Shown here: positions 1 to 7,900 of the stretch, one piece after another
Layout: each line of letters opens with the position of its first letter
Numbering within the stretch: the first letter of the stretch is position 1
Assembly: GCA_003577165.1 (NCBI GenBank)
Contig: QEUM01000003.1
Location: 62,001 to 126,000 of the forward strand
DNA from: Armatimonadota bacterium
GTDB taxonomy: Bacteria > Armatimonadota > Fimbriimonadia > Fimbriimonadales > ATM1
Length of the DNA stretch: 64,000 nt
Direction of reading: 5' to 3'
Program-made: the position numbers and the translations under genes
Notes under the pieces: generated by a model
Databases searched by the model: none
What the model was told of the DNA's origin: nothing
Seen by the model: only the letters and a program-made list of their open reading frames with translations

Positions 1-361
1 TGTTGGCCGGCTCGACGGGCTTGGGGCCCTTCGGCATGATGACGTACACGCCGCCCGGGTCCTTGCGGAACTCGGCGCCCGCGGCTTCGCAGATGTACTT
101 CATCGCGTCGTCGACTGTTACGCCGGTGAGGCTGAGCGTTATACGCTTGTATTCTTTGTCAGTTGGCGCAAACACGAACTGCAGGTTGAGCCCTGACACA
201 GTCGCAAGCGTTTGCGTCGCGTAGTGAAGGTCCGCGTCGGCGAGTGCCACATCGAATCGCTTCACTTCCTGTTGGTAGGCGTCTTGCGTGTGCGCAGGGG
301 CAACCATGACGAATGCCATGGCTGCCACCGCAACGCAGTTCAAGAGCAGACGCTTTTGCAT
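1..361 (-). CDS. Secretin N-domain protein, partial; probable start of the pilus secretin PilQ
   Basis: The reading frame begins with ATG at 361 and runs off the left edge, so only about 120 residues are visible. An AAGGAGG ribosome site lies about 10 bases upstream. Residues 1-26 form a signal peptide (n-region MQKR, hydrophobic core, cleavage near AHTQ). Residues 35-110 read like an STN or secretin short N-domain (FDVALADADLHYATQTL, then VTVDDAMKYICEAAG, then VYVIMPKG). It is the last visible gene of the pilM-N-O-P set, where pilQ normally stands. In this family the domain sits in the periplasm and leads into an outer-membrane ring that lets the pilus out. Whether the secretin barrel follows cannot be seen, so a second short N-domain protein remains possible. 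Confidence 0.6.
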   Translation of the reverse strand, partial: MQKRLLLNCVAVAAMAFVMVAPAHTQDAYQQEVKRFDVALADADLHYATQTLATVSGLNLQFVFAPTDKEYKRITLSLTGVTVDDAMKYICEAAGAEFRKDPGGVYVIMPKGPKPVEPAN

Positions 362-409
362 GTCCTCCGTCCTCCTTGTACTTGTCTAAACGTGGCTGAC
401 GTCCGGCAA

Positions 410-1108
410 TTAGCCGCCGCCGCCACCGCCGCCTTGGCCGCCGCGCGGACCGCCGCCGAAGCCACCGCCTCGACCGAATCCGCCGCCGCCGAAACCGCCG
501 CCGCCGAAGCCGCCGCCACCGCGGCCGAAGCCGCCTTGGCCGAAGCCACCGCCGCCCTGGCCGAAGCCACCGCCGCCCTGGCCGAAGCCGCCGCCGCCGA
601 AGCCTCCAGAGAAGCCACCTGCGAGCGTGCTCAACTCAGTCGGAATTCCGAATGAGGATTGCCCGGACAGCAGCACCGCGATCAGCATTGGGTCGGCGTG
701 CTGGATGTAGATCTTCCTTGTAACTGAGCCGCTCGGGGGGGCCGTGCCCTGGTCGCTTCCGCCGCCAGCCGGTGCCGGCTCTTCGCGTCGGACGATCTGG
801 TACACCCCGCCCTCCACGCGCCACGTCGCCTGAACCTGGTTCAGGATGTTCCGCAGTGCGGTTTCGAACGCGACGTTGGTCAGTTTCACTGTGACCGTGC
901 CCTGAACGTCGTTGGCGATCGTGTAGTTCGTCACGCCTACGACTCCGAAGAGCATCCTCAAAGCGTCTCTGACATCAGCGTCCTGCAACTCGAGCGATGG
1001 AACGATCTGGTTGCGAGGGTCATTCTGCTGGGCAATCGAGGACGCGGGAGCCAAGAGCAGTACGCCCAGGGCCAAAGCGCCGATGATTGCCATGATACGG
1101 GTCTTCAT
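410..1108 (-). CDS. Stand-alone secretin N-domain protein with Gly-rich tail
   Basis: About 232 residues, exported by a signal peptide (MKTRIMAIIGALALGVLLL, cleavage near SIAQ). Residues 35-105 form an STN-like domain (LELQDADVRDALRMLF and AFETALRNILNQV, ending VYQIVRRE). A second short segment, VTRKIYIQHADPMLIAVLLSG, looks like the start of a secretin N1 (KH-like) domain. The rest is a run of Gly, Phe and Gln and no secretin barrel follows. The start was set at ATG 1108 because GGAGGT lies 8 bases before it; the in-frame GTG at 1117 overlaps that site. It lies between the pilP-like gene and the probable pilQ, so it may be a periplasmic partner of the secretin. The role is inferred. Confidence 0.7.
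   Translation of the reverse strand: MKTRIMAIIGALALGVLLLAPASSIAQQNDPRNQIVPSLELQDADVRDALRMLFGVVGVTNYTIANDVQGTVTVKLTNVAFETALRNILNQVQATWRVEGGVYQIVRREEPAPAGGGSDQGTAPPSGSVTRKIYIQHADPMLIAVLLSGQSSFGIPTELSTLAGGFSGGFGGGGFGQGGGGFGQGGGGFGQGGFGRGGGGFGGGGFGGGGFGRGGGFGGGPRGGQGGGGGGG
541..582. repeat. Tandem 21-bp repeat coding Gly-Phe-Gly-Gln units
   Basis: Two identical 21-base copies (541-561 and 562-582) beginning CGAAGCCACC, flanked by degenerate copies on both sides (about 478-605). They lie inside the tail of the secretin N-domain gene and encode GQGGGGF-type units. The period is a multiple of three, so copy-number change would keep the frame. Confidence 0.85.
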
Positions 1109-1165
1109 ATGGGTCACCTCCGATTCTTCAAACGCAAAACCTGTCTTATCGTTTCTCCAATTGTA

Positions 1166-1867
1166 TCAGTCAATTGACGGACTGCCCACTCCGCCGCCGC
1201 CAACGCCGCCCGGCTGACCGCCGGTTCCGCCTCCGCCGCCGCCCGTGCCGCCGCCACCGCCGCCGGGAATCGAGGGCCTGGATTCCAGTCTCACGATGAT
1301 GCGGTCAGGCCGCTTTCGCGGGTCCCGACGCAGAATCGCCTTCTCGGTGTCCACCGATTCCACGATCCATTCCGAGCCTGGGATCTGCTGACCGGGAGCC
1401 ACGACGTACGTCCTGCCGTCCTCCATCTCGATGATGGCGGCCACAGTGTCTCCGAAGTAGATGCCGGCGATGCGCCGATAAGGCTGCGGCTCGACCGGGC
1501 GCAATTCCTCTGGGATCTCTTCGACGGGCGGGTCGAATTCTGTCGCGTAGGTGGGCGTGTGCTTCCCGAGGATGATCCGGGTGCGAATCGCCGTCTCAAA
1601 GCCCAACTCCTCGCCGAACATCGCGAACGGGTTCTTGCGGGTCAGGAACGACAGGCCCGCGGACTCGACGATTTGCGGGATCGTGTGGGGCTTGAGGTCA
1701 CGCTTGACGCCCGCATCCGGGGGCTCAGGGGCTTTCGCTTTGAACTCAGCCTCGAGTTGGGTCGTCAGGTCGGGGACCGGCTGCACGGCGATGGGCTCGC
1801 GGGACTGGCAGCCCACGAGGGCGCCGAACCCGGCGAGTCCAACCAGAACCATCTTCCTACGATTCAT
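1166..1867 (-). CDS. pilP: PilP-like pilus assembly lipoprotein
   Basis: About 233 residues. A lipoprotein signal ends in GALVGC with Cys20 as the lipidated residue. A KNPF motif followed by residues reading RIAGIYFGDTVAAIIEMEDG, VVAPGQQIPGSEW and IVRLE resembles the beta-rich domain of PilP, which joins the PilN-PilO inner-membrane pair to the secretin. The C-terminal 35 residues are almost only Gly with some Thr, Pro and Gln. Start chosen at ATG 1867, which has AGGAG 5 bases upstream; an in-frame ATG at 1885 gives six extra residues. It follows pilO by about 27 bases in the order pilM-N-O-P. Sequence similarity to PilP is weak, so the name rests partly on position. Confidence 0.65.
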   Translation of the reverse strand: MNRRKMVLVGLAGFGALVGCQSREPIAVQPVPDLTTQLEAEFKAKAPEPPDAGVKRDLKPHTIPQIVESAGLSFLTRKNPFAMFGEELGFETAIRTRIILGKHTPTYATEFDPPVEEIPEELRPVEPQPYRRIAGIYFGDTVAAIIEMEDGRTYVVAPGQQIPGSEWIVESVDTEKAILRRDPRKRPDRIIVRLESRPSIPGGGGGGTGGGGGGTGGQPGGVGGGGVGSPSID

Positions 1868-1894
1868 CGCGTCTCCTAAAGTCATTGTCGGGCC

Positions 1895-2755
1895 TTACTC
1901 CGCCGCACCGCCGCCGACACCGCCGCCGGCCGGGGCTCCACCGCCCACAGGTCCGCCGCCGGTTCCGCCGCTCGTTCTCGGGCGAGGCCGCTCACCGGTA
2001 CCGGAGCCCTGCTGGCCGCCTGCGCCTTGCGCTGGGGCGCTCAGGTCGGGAATCCTGCCGCTCTGTTCGGCGCCGCCAAACACGTATTCGGTGTTCACGT
2101 ACGCGACGACCACGAGGTTGTAACTTCCTCGGAGCCGGCTTCCCGTGCCAGTAATGCCCAGGCCGCGAACCATCGCGACGTAGCCGGGGATCTTCGTCCA
2201 GGACCGAACGTGGTTCGTGATCTGATCGTAGGTTCCCTCGACTGTGATCGTGCCGAGGTCCCACACGCAGACCGGGAAGGGGATGGCCGGGTAGTGGAAG
2301 TAAAACTCGACCAATTCGTTGGGTAAGTCGGTTGGGTAGGGCACGAACGGGCCGACCTCGGCGTTCTGCACCGGCTGCAGGATGCGCACACCGCTCTTCT
2401 GGATCCAACTTCGCAGATCAGCTTCGACCTGCGAGTGCCACTTTCTCACGTCCACCGTGCTCTGCCATCGGTGAGTCATGAGGTTCATTCGCCCCATGCT
2501 CGGGGTCCGAGTGTCCGCGATCAGCTTCCACTCCTGTTCCGCCTCCGACACCTTTTCGAGCGCCGTGCGAACTCTCTCTTGGGCAGCCTTCTGGCTCTCG
2601 GCCGAGGCGATCTGCCGCAATTCAGCGACGTGCTTCTCCCAGTAGCCGATCTCGGTTCTGGTCTTGCTGATGGAGAAGAACCAGAAGCCGGCCCAGGTGA
2701 CCAAGATCAGCACCAAGCCGCAGACGAAGAACGTAATTGGACTCAACCTAAACAT
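1895..2755 (-). CDS. pilO: PilO-like pilus assembly protein
   Basis: 286 residues. One transmembrane helix near the N-terminus (about 7-27, ITFFVCGLVLILVTWAGFWF) is followed by a likely coiled coil (about 35-80, rich in Glu, Ala, Gln and Lys) and a globular periplasmic part. This is the PilO layout: a bitopic inner-membrane protein that pairs with PilN and holds the alignment complex together. The last 50 residues form a Gly/Pro/Thr-rich tail not usual for PilO. The gene follows pilN by 24 bases. Identity to known PilO cannot be judged from sequence alone; the topology and the operon position are the main grounds. Confidence 0.7.
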   Translation of the reverse strand: MFRLSPITFFVCGLVLILVTWAGFWFFSISKTRTEIGYWEKHVAELRQIASAESQKAAQERVRTALEKVSEAEQEWKLIADTRTPSMGRMNLMTHRWQSTVDVRKWHSQVEADLRSWIQKSGVRILQPVQNAEVGPFVPYPTDLPNELVEFYFHYPAIPFPVCVWDLGTITVEGTYDQITNHVRSWTKIPGYVAMVRGLGITGTGSRLRGSYNLVVVAYVNTEYVFGGAEQSGRIPDLSAPAQGAGGQQGSGTGERPRPRTSGGTGGGPVGGGAPAGGGVGGGAAE

Positions 2756-2779
2756 CTGCTCACCAACCCATCCCCGGGC

Positions 2780-3592
2780 TTAACTGCCCGCGGCGCCTCC
2801 TGCTCCACCTGCGCCCGGAGGTCCACCGCCTCCCGGAGGCGCTCCGGTTCTTCCTCCAGGCCCACCGGCCCCAGGAGGTCCACCACCGCCCGGAGGCGGA
2901 GGCCCGCCGCCCGGCTGGGGTGCGCCACCCGGTTGAGGTGCGCCGCCACCGCTCGCTGCCGAGGTGAGCGTTGCCAAGGGATCAGGCGCCTGCAGACCGA
3001 ACTCCATCTGAACCGTGAGGGTCACGTTCGACCATCCGGGGATGGGGCCACGATCGGCGATCTCAGGACTGTAGCCGAAGGGTCCTTCATCGTCTGGCGC
3101 AACCGGGGCAAACCCGCTCCGTCCCACGGCGACCGCGCCGGGGATTCGGAGGAGAGCGATCATGACGTCACTGTACTGCTGGAAAGTCTTGAGGTAGCCG
3201 TTGATCGAAACGGTGCAGCCGCTGGCTCCTGAACTTGTGGCGCTGATCGAACGAACTCGGAAGAAGGAAGGGATGTACTGCTTGACCAGGTCGTAGAGTT
3301 CTGGATACCGGTCCGTGGCCGCGTCCATGTCGGCGACCAGTTGGGTGTTCGTCAAAACGATCTTGGCGTCGGCGATGATCTGGTCCGCTCTTTGAGAGGC
3401 TCGAACCACCTTGTCGGCCTCCGGCTGTAAAAGCGCCGCTTCGGATTTGAAACTTTCGAGGTCGCCTACGAGTTTCCGGTTGTACATAAACGCGAGAACA
3501 AGCGAACCGAGCACGGCGATCAGCATGATCGTAAAGACGGACTTGCTTTGTACGTCCTTCCTGACTGTCTTCGGTAGTAGGTTGAGCTTCAT
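2780..3592 (-). CDS. pilN: PilN-like pilus assembly protein
   Basis: 270 residues. It opens with MKLNLLP, matching the conserved cytoplasmic (I)NLLP stretch with which PilN docks onto PilM. A transmembrane helix (about 20-39, SVFTIMLIAVLGSLVLAFMY) and a coiled-coil-like segment follow, then a small alpha/beta domain (VRSISATSSGASGCTVSING; VMIALLRIPG). From about residue 210 to the end the protein is a Gly/Pro repeat tail (GGAPQPGGAPQPGGG). The gene starts 18 bases downstream of the pilM stop, consistent with co-transcription. In this family PilN bridges cytoplasmic PilM and periplasmic PilO. Confidence 0.78.
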   Translation of the reverse strand: MKLNLLPKTVRKDVQSKSVFTIMLIAVLGSLVLAFMYNRKLVGDLESFKSEAALLQPEADKVVRASQRADQIIADAKIVLTNTQLVADMDAATDRYPELYDLVKQYIPSFFRVRSISATSSGASGCTVSINGYLKTFQQYSDVMIALLRIPGAVAVGRSGFAPVAPDDEGPFGYSPEIADRGPIPGWSNVTLTVQMEFGLQAPDPLATLTSAASGGGAPQPGGAPQPGGGPPPPGGGGPPGAGGPGGRTGAPPGGGGPPGAGGAGGAAGS

Positions 3593-3610
3593 CCTTTCGT
3601 CTGCTCCCGC

Positions 3611-4813
3611 TTAGTCGTAGGCAATATGTAAACCCATGCCGACCGCGACCGCGAATTCTGATGCCGCGGACTGCACATAGGTTTCACCTGAACCAGAAAC
3701 GCTTACCTCGATTCCCTGGAACGGATTGATCTTCGTCACCGGAATGCTCAGGGACTTCTCGATGAACTTGTCGAGGCCTCTGAGGTTGGCGCCGCCGCCA
3801 GAGAGGGCGATCGTCTCGACCTCGCCGCCTCGGCTCTTGTAGTAGTCCACGGACCGCCTCAGTTCGGCGGCGAATTCGTCGAGGTGCGCAACCATCGCGC
3901 CCTGGATCTTCTGGAGGTCGCCGCCGCCCGCGTCTGGGGCAGGCGCAGCCTCGCCCTCTGCTTCGGGCTGACCGCCGCCGCCCTCGTTCTCGCCGGAGAA
4001 CGGGTTATAAGGTTGGAAACTTGGCTGCATCGTCACTCCGGGAACGCCGAATGCGGCTCCTCCCGATTCAGGCGCGGCGGCCTGCGTGCGCTTCTTCTCT
4101 TCGGCCTCCGCAAAAGTGATGGTGAATGCATCCGCGATTGCTTTCGTAAGCGAACTGCCACCGAGCGGAACCGTTCTCGGGAACGCGAGCACTCCCTGGC
4201 GATACATGTTGATCGCGGTGGAACTGTGACCGATGTGAACGACGCACGCGTCCTTCGTTGCGATGTCGTTGTAGTGACAACTCTTGAGGACTCGGCTAAG
4301 GCCGAGGGGCTCGACGTCGATCGCAGCCGGCTTGCAGCCGGCAGCCTTAAGAAGCGCGACGATGGAGTCGATGGCGCTCTGCGGGGAGACGGCCATCACG
4401 ACTTCCATGTTCTGCGAGTTAGCCAAATTCGGATTGTCGATCGGGCGGTAGTCGCTCACGATCGTGCTCTCAGCGAACGGGATGTTCCGCTGAATCTCCC
4501 ACTGCATGTGCTCGCTCAGTTCAGCGTCGCTCATGCGAGGGACTTCCAGGATGCGGACAACGACCGATGACTGACCGTTGATGCAGAAAACGGCCTGCTT
4601 GATTGAGATCCCGGACTCTCCAAGTAGGGCGCGAAGCGCGGCGCCGAGAGTCTGGGGATCGAAGATGCCGGTGTGGTCCACGGTGCCATCGGGCGTCGGA
4701 CACATGCCGAGACCCACCACGGCGGGGCCGCCGGCGCCTTGTCTCACCGCGGCAATCTTGATGGATTGGGTGCCGATGTCAACACCCAGCCCCTGACTCA
4801 AACGCTTAGCCAT
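3611..4813 (-). CDS. pilM: PilM, FtsA/actin-like pilus assembly ATPase
   Basis: 400 residues. The N-terminus has the actin-fold phosphate-binding strand GLGVDIGTQSIKIAAV (about 8-23), and near the C-terminus the adenosine-side motif LSGGGANLRGLDKFIE, both typical of PilM. PilM is a cytoplasmic actin-like protein that binds the PilN N-terminus. A Gly/Pro/Ala/Glu-rich insertion (about 245-300) interrupts the fold between the two halves, longer than usual. The start ATG 4813 has GGGAGG upstream with a 4-base gap. It is the first gene of the pilM-N-O-P unit and has its own promoter. Confidence 0.93.
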   Translation of the reverse strand: MAKRLSQGLGVDIGTQSIKIAAVRQGAGGPAVVGLGMCPTPDGTVDHTGIFDPQTLGAALRALLGESGISIKQAVFCINGQSSVVVRILEVPRMSDAELSEHMQWEIQRNIPFAESTIVSDYRPIDNPNLANSQNMEVVMAVSPQSAIDSIVALLKAAGCKPAAIDVEPLGLSRVLKSCHYNDIATKDACVVHIGHSSTAINMYRQGVLAFPRTVPLGGSSLTKAIADAFTITFAEAEEKKRTQAAAPESGGAAFGVPGVTMQPSFQPYNPFSGENEGGGGQPEAEGEAAPAPDAGGGDLQKIQGAMVAHLDEFAAELRRSVDYYKSRGGEVETIALSGGGANLRGLDKFIEKSLSIPVTKINPFQGIEVSVSGSGETYVQSAASEFAVAVGMGLHIAYD

Positions 4814-4842
4814 GCGTCCTCCCTTCCCTGACGGACGAGTGC

Positions 4843-4872
4843 ATCATATCTGTACGCGGGCTGGCCTGTCAA
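4843..4872 (-). promoter_or_regulatory. Sigma-70-type promoter for the pilM operon
   Basis: On the minus strand a perfect -35 (TTGACA, 4867-4872) is separated by 18 bases from a near-perfect -10 (TATGAT, 4843-4848). It lies 30 bases before the pilM start and just after the hairpin that ends the previous gene, so it would drive pilM-N-O-P and the secretin genes as a separate unit. Confidence 0.8.
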
Positions 4873-4903
4873 GCCGACAACCCACCGCCTCGCCCAGTAA
4901 TGA

Positions 4904-4939
4904 CGCAGGAGGGCGACCCGTTGGTTCTGCCCTCCTGCG
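4904..4939 (-). terminator. Strong hairpin, probable terminator of the giant propeller gene
   Basis: An 11-bp perfect stem (CGCAGGAGGGC at 4904-4914 pairs with 4929-4939) with a 14-base loop, 17 bases past the stop of the 2118-residue protein. No T-run follows on the minus strand, so termination might need Rho, or the hairpin may protect the 3' end of the RNA. Confidence 0.6.
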
Positions 4940-4955
4940 CGCCTTTCGACGATTC

Positions 4956-7900
4956 CTATAGCCTCGACGGTCCGAACCTCGGAGCCACGCTCAAGTAGTA
5001 CAGGTCGGGGCTTCCCGAGCGGGTGCTCGAGAAGAACAGCCAAACCTGCGGAGGTCGAGCCGGGCCCAGTGTCGGGTTCGGGTCGAACAGGTCTGGGAAG
5101 GCGTACACGCTGCCCTCGTTCACTGCCTGCTCGATCGGAATCGGAGACTCGGCCATCTCAGCCTGCCAGGTCACCGAGTTCGTCACGCTGTCCGACTGCA
5201 GGTTGCCGAAGTTGTCTCTGTAGTTGTACGTGATCGTCAGAGTCCGGCCCTCGTCGGGGAGAGTGAAGAACACCCTGCGGTTGGCCGGATCCACTTGGTA
5301 GAACGGCCCCGCCATGCCGGCGACCGTGATCAGAGGATTGCCCGTCGCCGGGTCGATCGCCACCGGGAAGTTCAGCCTGATCTGAAGCCGCTGGGTCTTC
5401 ATGTACGGCCGGAAGTTTTGCCCCGCGCCAGCGGCGCCCCGCTGATACACGAACCACAGTCGAGCCATTCTCGGCGCATCCGTGCTCACGATGGGCGAGA
5501 AGGCTCCGGGTCTCGAGTAGTAGAGCCGGTTCGTCTCGAAACGGTTGTCGAGGAACGCGCTCGGGTTGGAATGGCCGCCTGTGTCTCCCAGGTCACTGAC
5601 CCGGATGACCCGTGGCGTGTACCTCAACTCAACCTGCGCTCCCGGCCCAGGATCGCCACCGGCGAACCGAAGCGTGCCGACGTGCGGGTCGCAGTAGATC
5701 TTGCCACCGGTCTCGCTGTCGAAAGACACGACACCCGTGTCGTCGTCCGTCTGCCGAGACGCCGGGATGTCCACACGAACCGGCGCCTGGTTGGGTCGCC
5801 GGATCCAGATTTCGAGCGGCTGGCGGAGGTTCCAGTTCACGCCTCGGGCGCGGAATGTGGAGGTGTCGCCCTCGCGGGCCAGGGCCTCACGGTTCCGCTC
5901 CGGCAGGTTCTGAATGCCTCTCACATGCCCCAGCGCGTCCGTGTTGGTCTTCATGAAGAAGATCTCCGGCTGAGCGCGGTCACGCAGTTGGCCGGTGAAC
6001 ACGAGGTCAATTCCGGTGATGCGGTCGATCGGCGTCGGGTCCCATGCTGACGAGAAGCCCGTGCCTGGATCCACGGAGAGGTTCTTCGACCAGTCGTCTG
6101 TCTGATCGCCGCCTCCGAGGGACCGTACCAGGCGGACGTTCTGGAACAGGCGGTTCTTGCCGTTGACGTTCGAATACCAGAACACGACCTGGCCGTTACC
6201 GGAGAAGTTGATGACCCGCGGCCGCCTCTTCTCCACGGCCGGATCCCAAGCGATCCAGTTCAGCGGGCCGAGGGCGGGCTGAACGTAGCCCGGCCCCATC
6301 GTGTACGACCGGTAGAAGATTCGATTGTCGCTGAAGTCGGGCCGGCCGTCAGCCGAATCATCCTTCAGCACCCGGCCCGTGAAGAACATCAGGTCACCCT
6401 CGGGAGAAGGTATGGGCACCTGCCTCGGGTTGTAGCAGAACGTCGGGTCGGCGAACTGGGCCGTGCCCACGATCACGCCGGGAGTGCCCGCGAAGAGCGT
6501 CGTCAGCGGCTCGCTGGGCTCTGGGCCTCGATACTTCCACCAGAACGCGTTGCCCATCGGCAGCCAGCCCATCAGGTCACGCAGCGGACTGGTGCCCACC
6601 TGTGCCGGGAGGCTTCCCTGCGGGGTTGCGCGCACGAAGCCGAAGTACAGGCGCCAAGCGTCCTGAGGCTGCGGCGCGGCAATCGAGTTCGGCAAGCCGG
6701 GCCGGTTGGAGACCCAAGCCATGTTCAGGTTGCCCGTCGCGTCGCGGTACACGCCGGGCGCCACGTTCGTCCACGTGAAGTTCGTGGGTCCGGGCAGAGG
6801 CTCATCGACGTGGATCGCGGAGCCGGAGGTGACGCCTCCCGTCAACCGCGTCTCGCGATTGATGAACCGAACGGTCATCGTTGGGTCGGAGAACGCCTCG
6901 ATCGGCTGGTTCCCGGTACCGAGGGCGAGCGCAACGTCGTTCTGGCCGCCGATCAGGAAACTGTCCTCGATGACGTTGATCAGCTGTCGGTACTCACCGA
7001 CAGGATGGCCAAGCGGCACCGCGACGCCGACCAGAGGTTGGCTGTTCGGCGGCGGGGTGAAGCCGTATGGAACGTCCGGGACGGAGAGAACGGTCGGCGA
7101 CCTGTCTCCCGGCCGGGCCTTGTGCAGCGTCACTCGCGGGTTGCCGCTCGCGTCATAGACGCCCTGATCGGGCGCGTACGGCGGGTTGAGATTCGTGATG
7201 ATGTTGGGCCAGCCGTCCAGCCAGGCGAGAGGATCCACAGCCGCGGACTCGAAGGCCACCGGATAGTAAGTGCCATCCGGCCTTCGGATGCGAGTCGCGA
7301 TCCGCAGGTCGAGCATGTTCACGTTCCCCTCGTTGCGGGTCGTGAAGGGTTGGAAGAACAGCCTGAACGGCGCGCCGACGCTGATGTCCGGCACGAACAG
7401 GTTGCCGACCACCCACGGCGCGACAGGCGTATATCCGAGGCTGTGCGGCTCAGAACCGAGGTCCACCGTCTGCTCGACGATCGCCAGGTTCTCGTCGACC
7501 GGCACCGAAACGCCGAAGTTCAAGCTTCGGAACGCCTCCCTTCGGAAGTTCGGCGGCATGTCGGTGAGAGTGTCCTCTAAACCGTCAGGCCGTCCGTTGG
7601 CGTTGCTGTCAACGTAGACGATCGCTCTCGACCGATAACCTCCGTCCAAGGTGTCGCCTGCTGCGTCCACGTAGCCGGTCAAGTTCGCGGGCTGGAAGCG
7701 TAGAATATTGAATTCGACGCCGAACGGAACGCCTTCGAGAATCCTTGTCGTCGGGTTGTTCGGATCGTAACCCGACGGAGGATCGAGCGAAACGTCTTGA
7801 ATGAGAGGATCCGTCGACTGCCCGAACGGGTCGGCGACCAGATCGATGTCCGTTCGATCAATGTCCGGATAGTCGGGGCTCAAGTTCGGACGCGTGGTCG

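Noticed and set aside
541-582. Short tandem repeats as a possible CRISPR or variable locus
   Set aside because: Repeats are contiguous with no spacers and lie in a coding frame.
212-655. Ala-rich plus-strand frame (runs of AEA)
   Set aside because: It is the complement of the Gly-repeat tail and has no other support.
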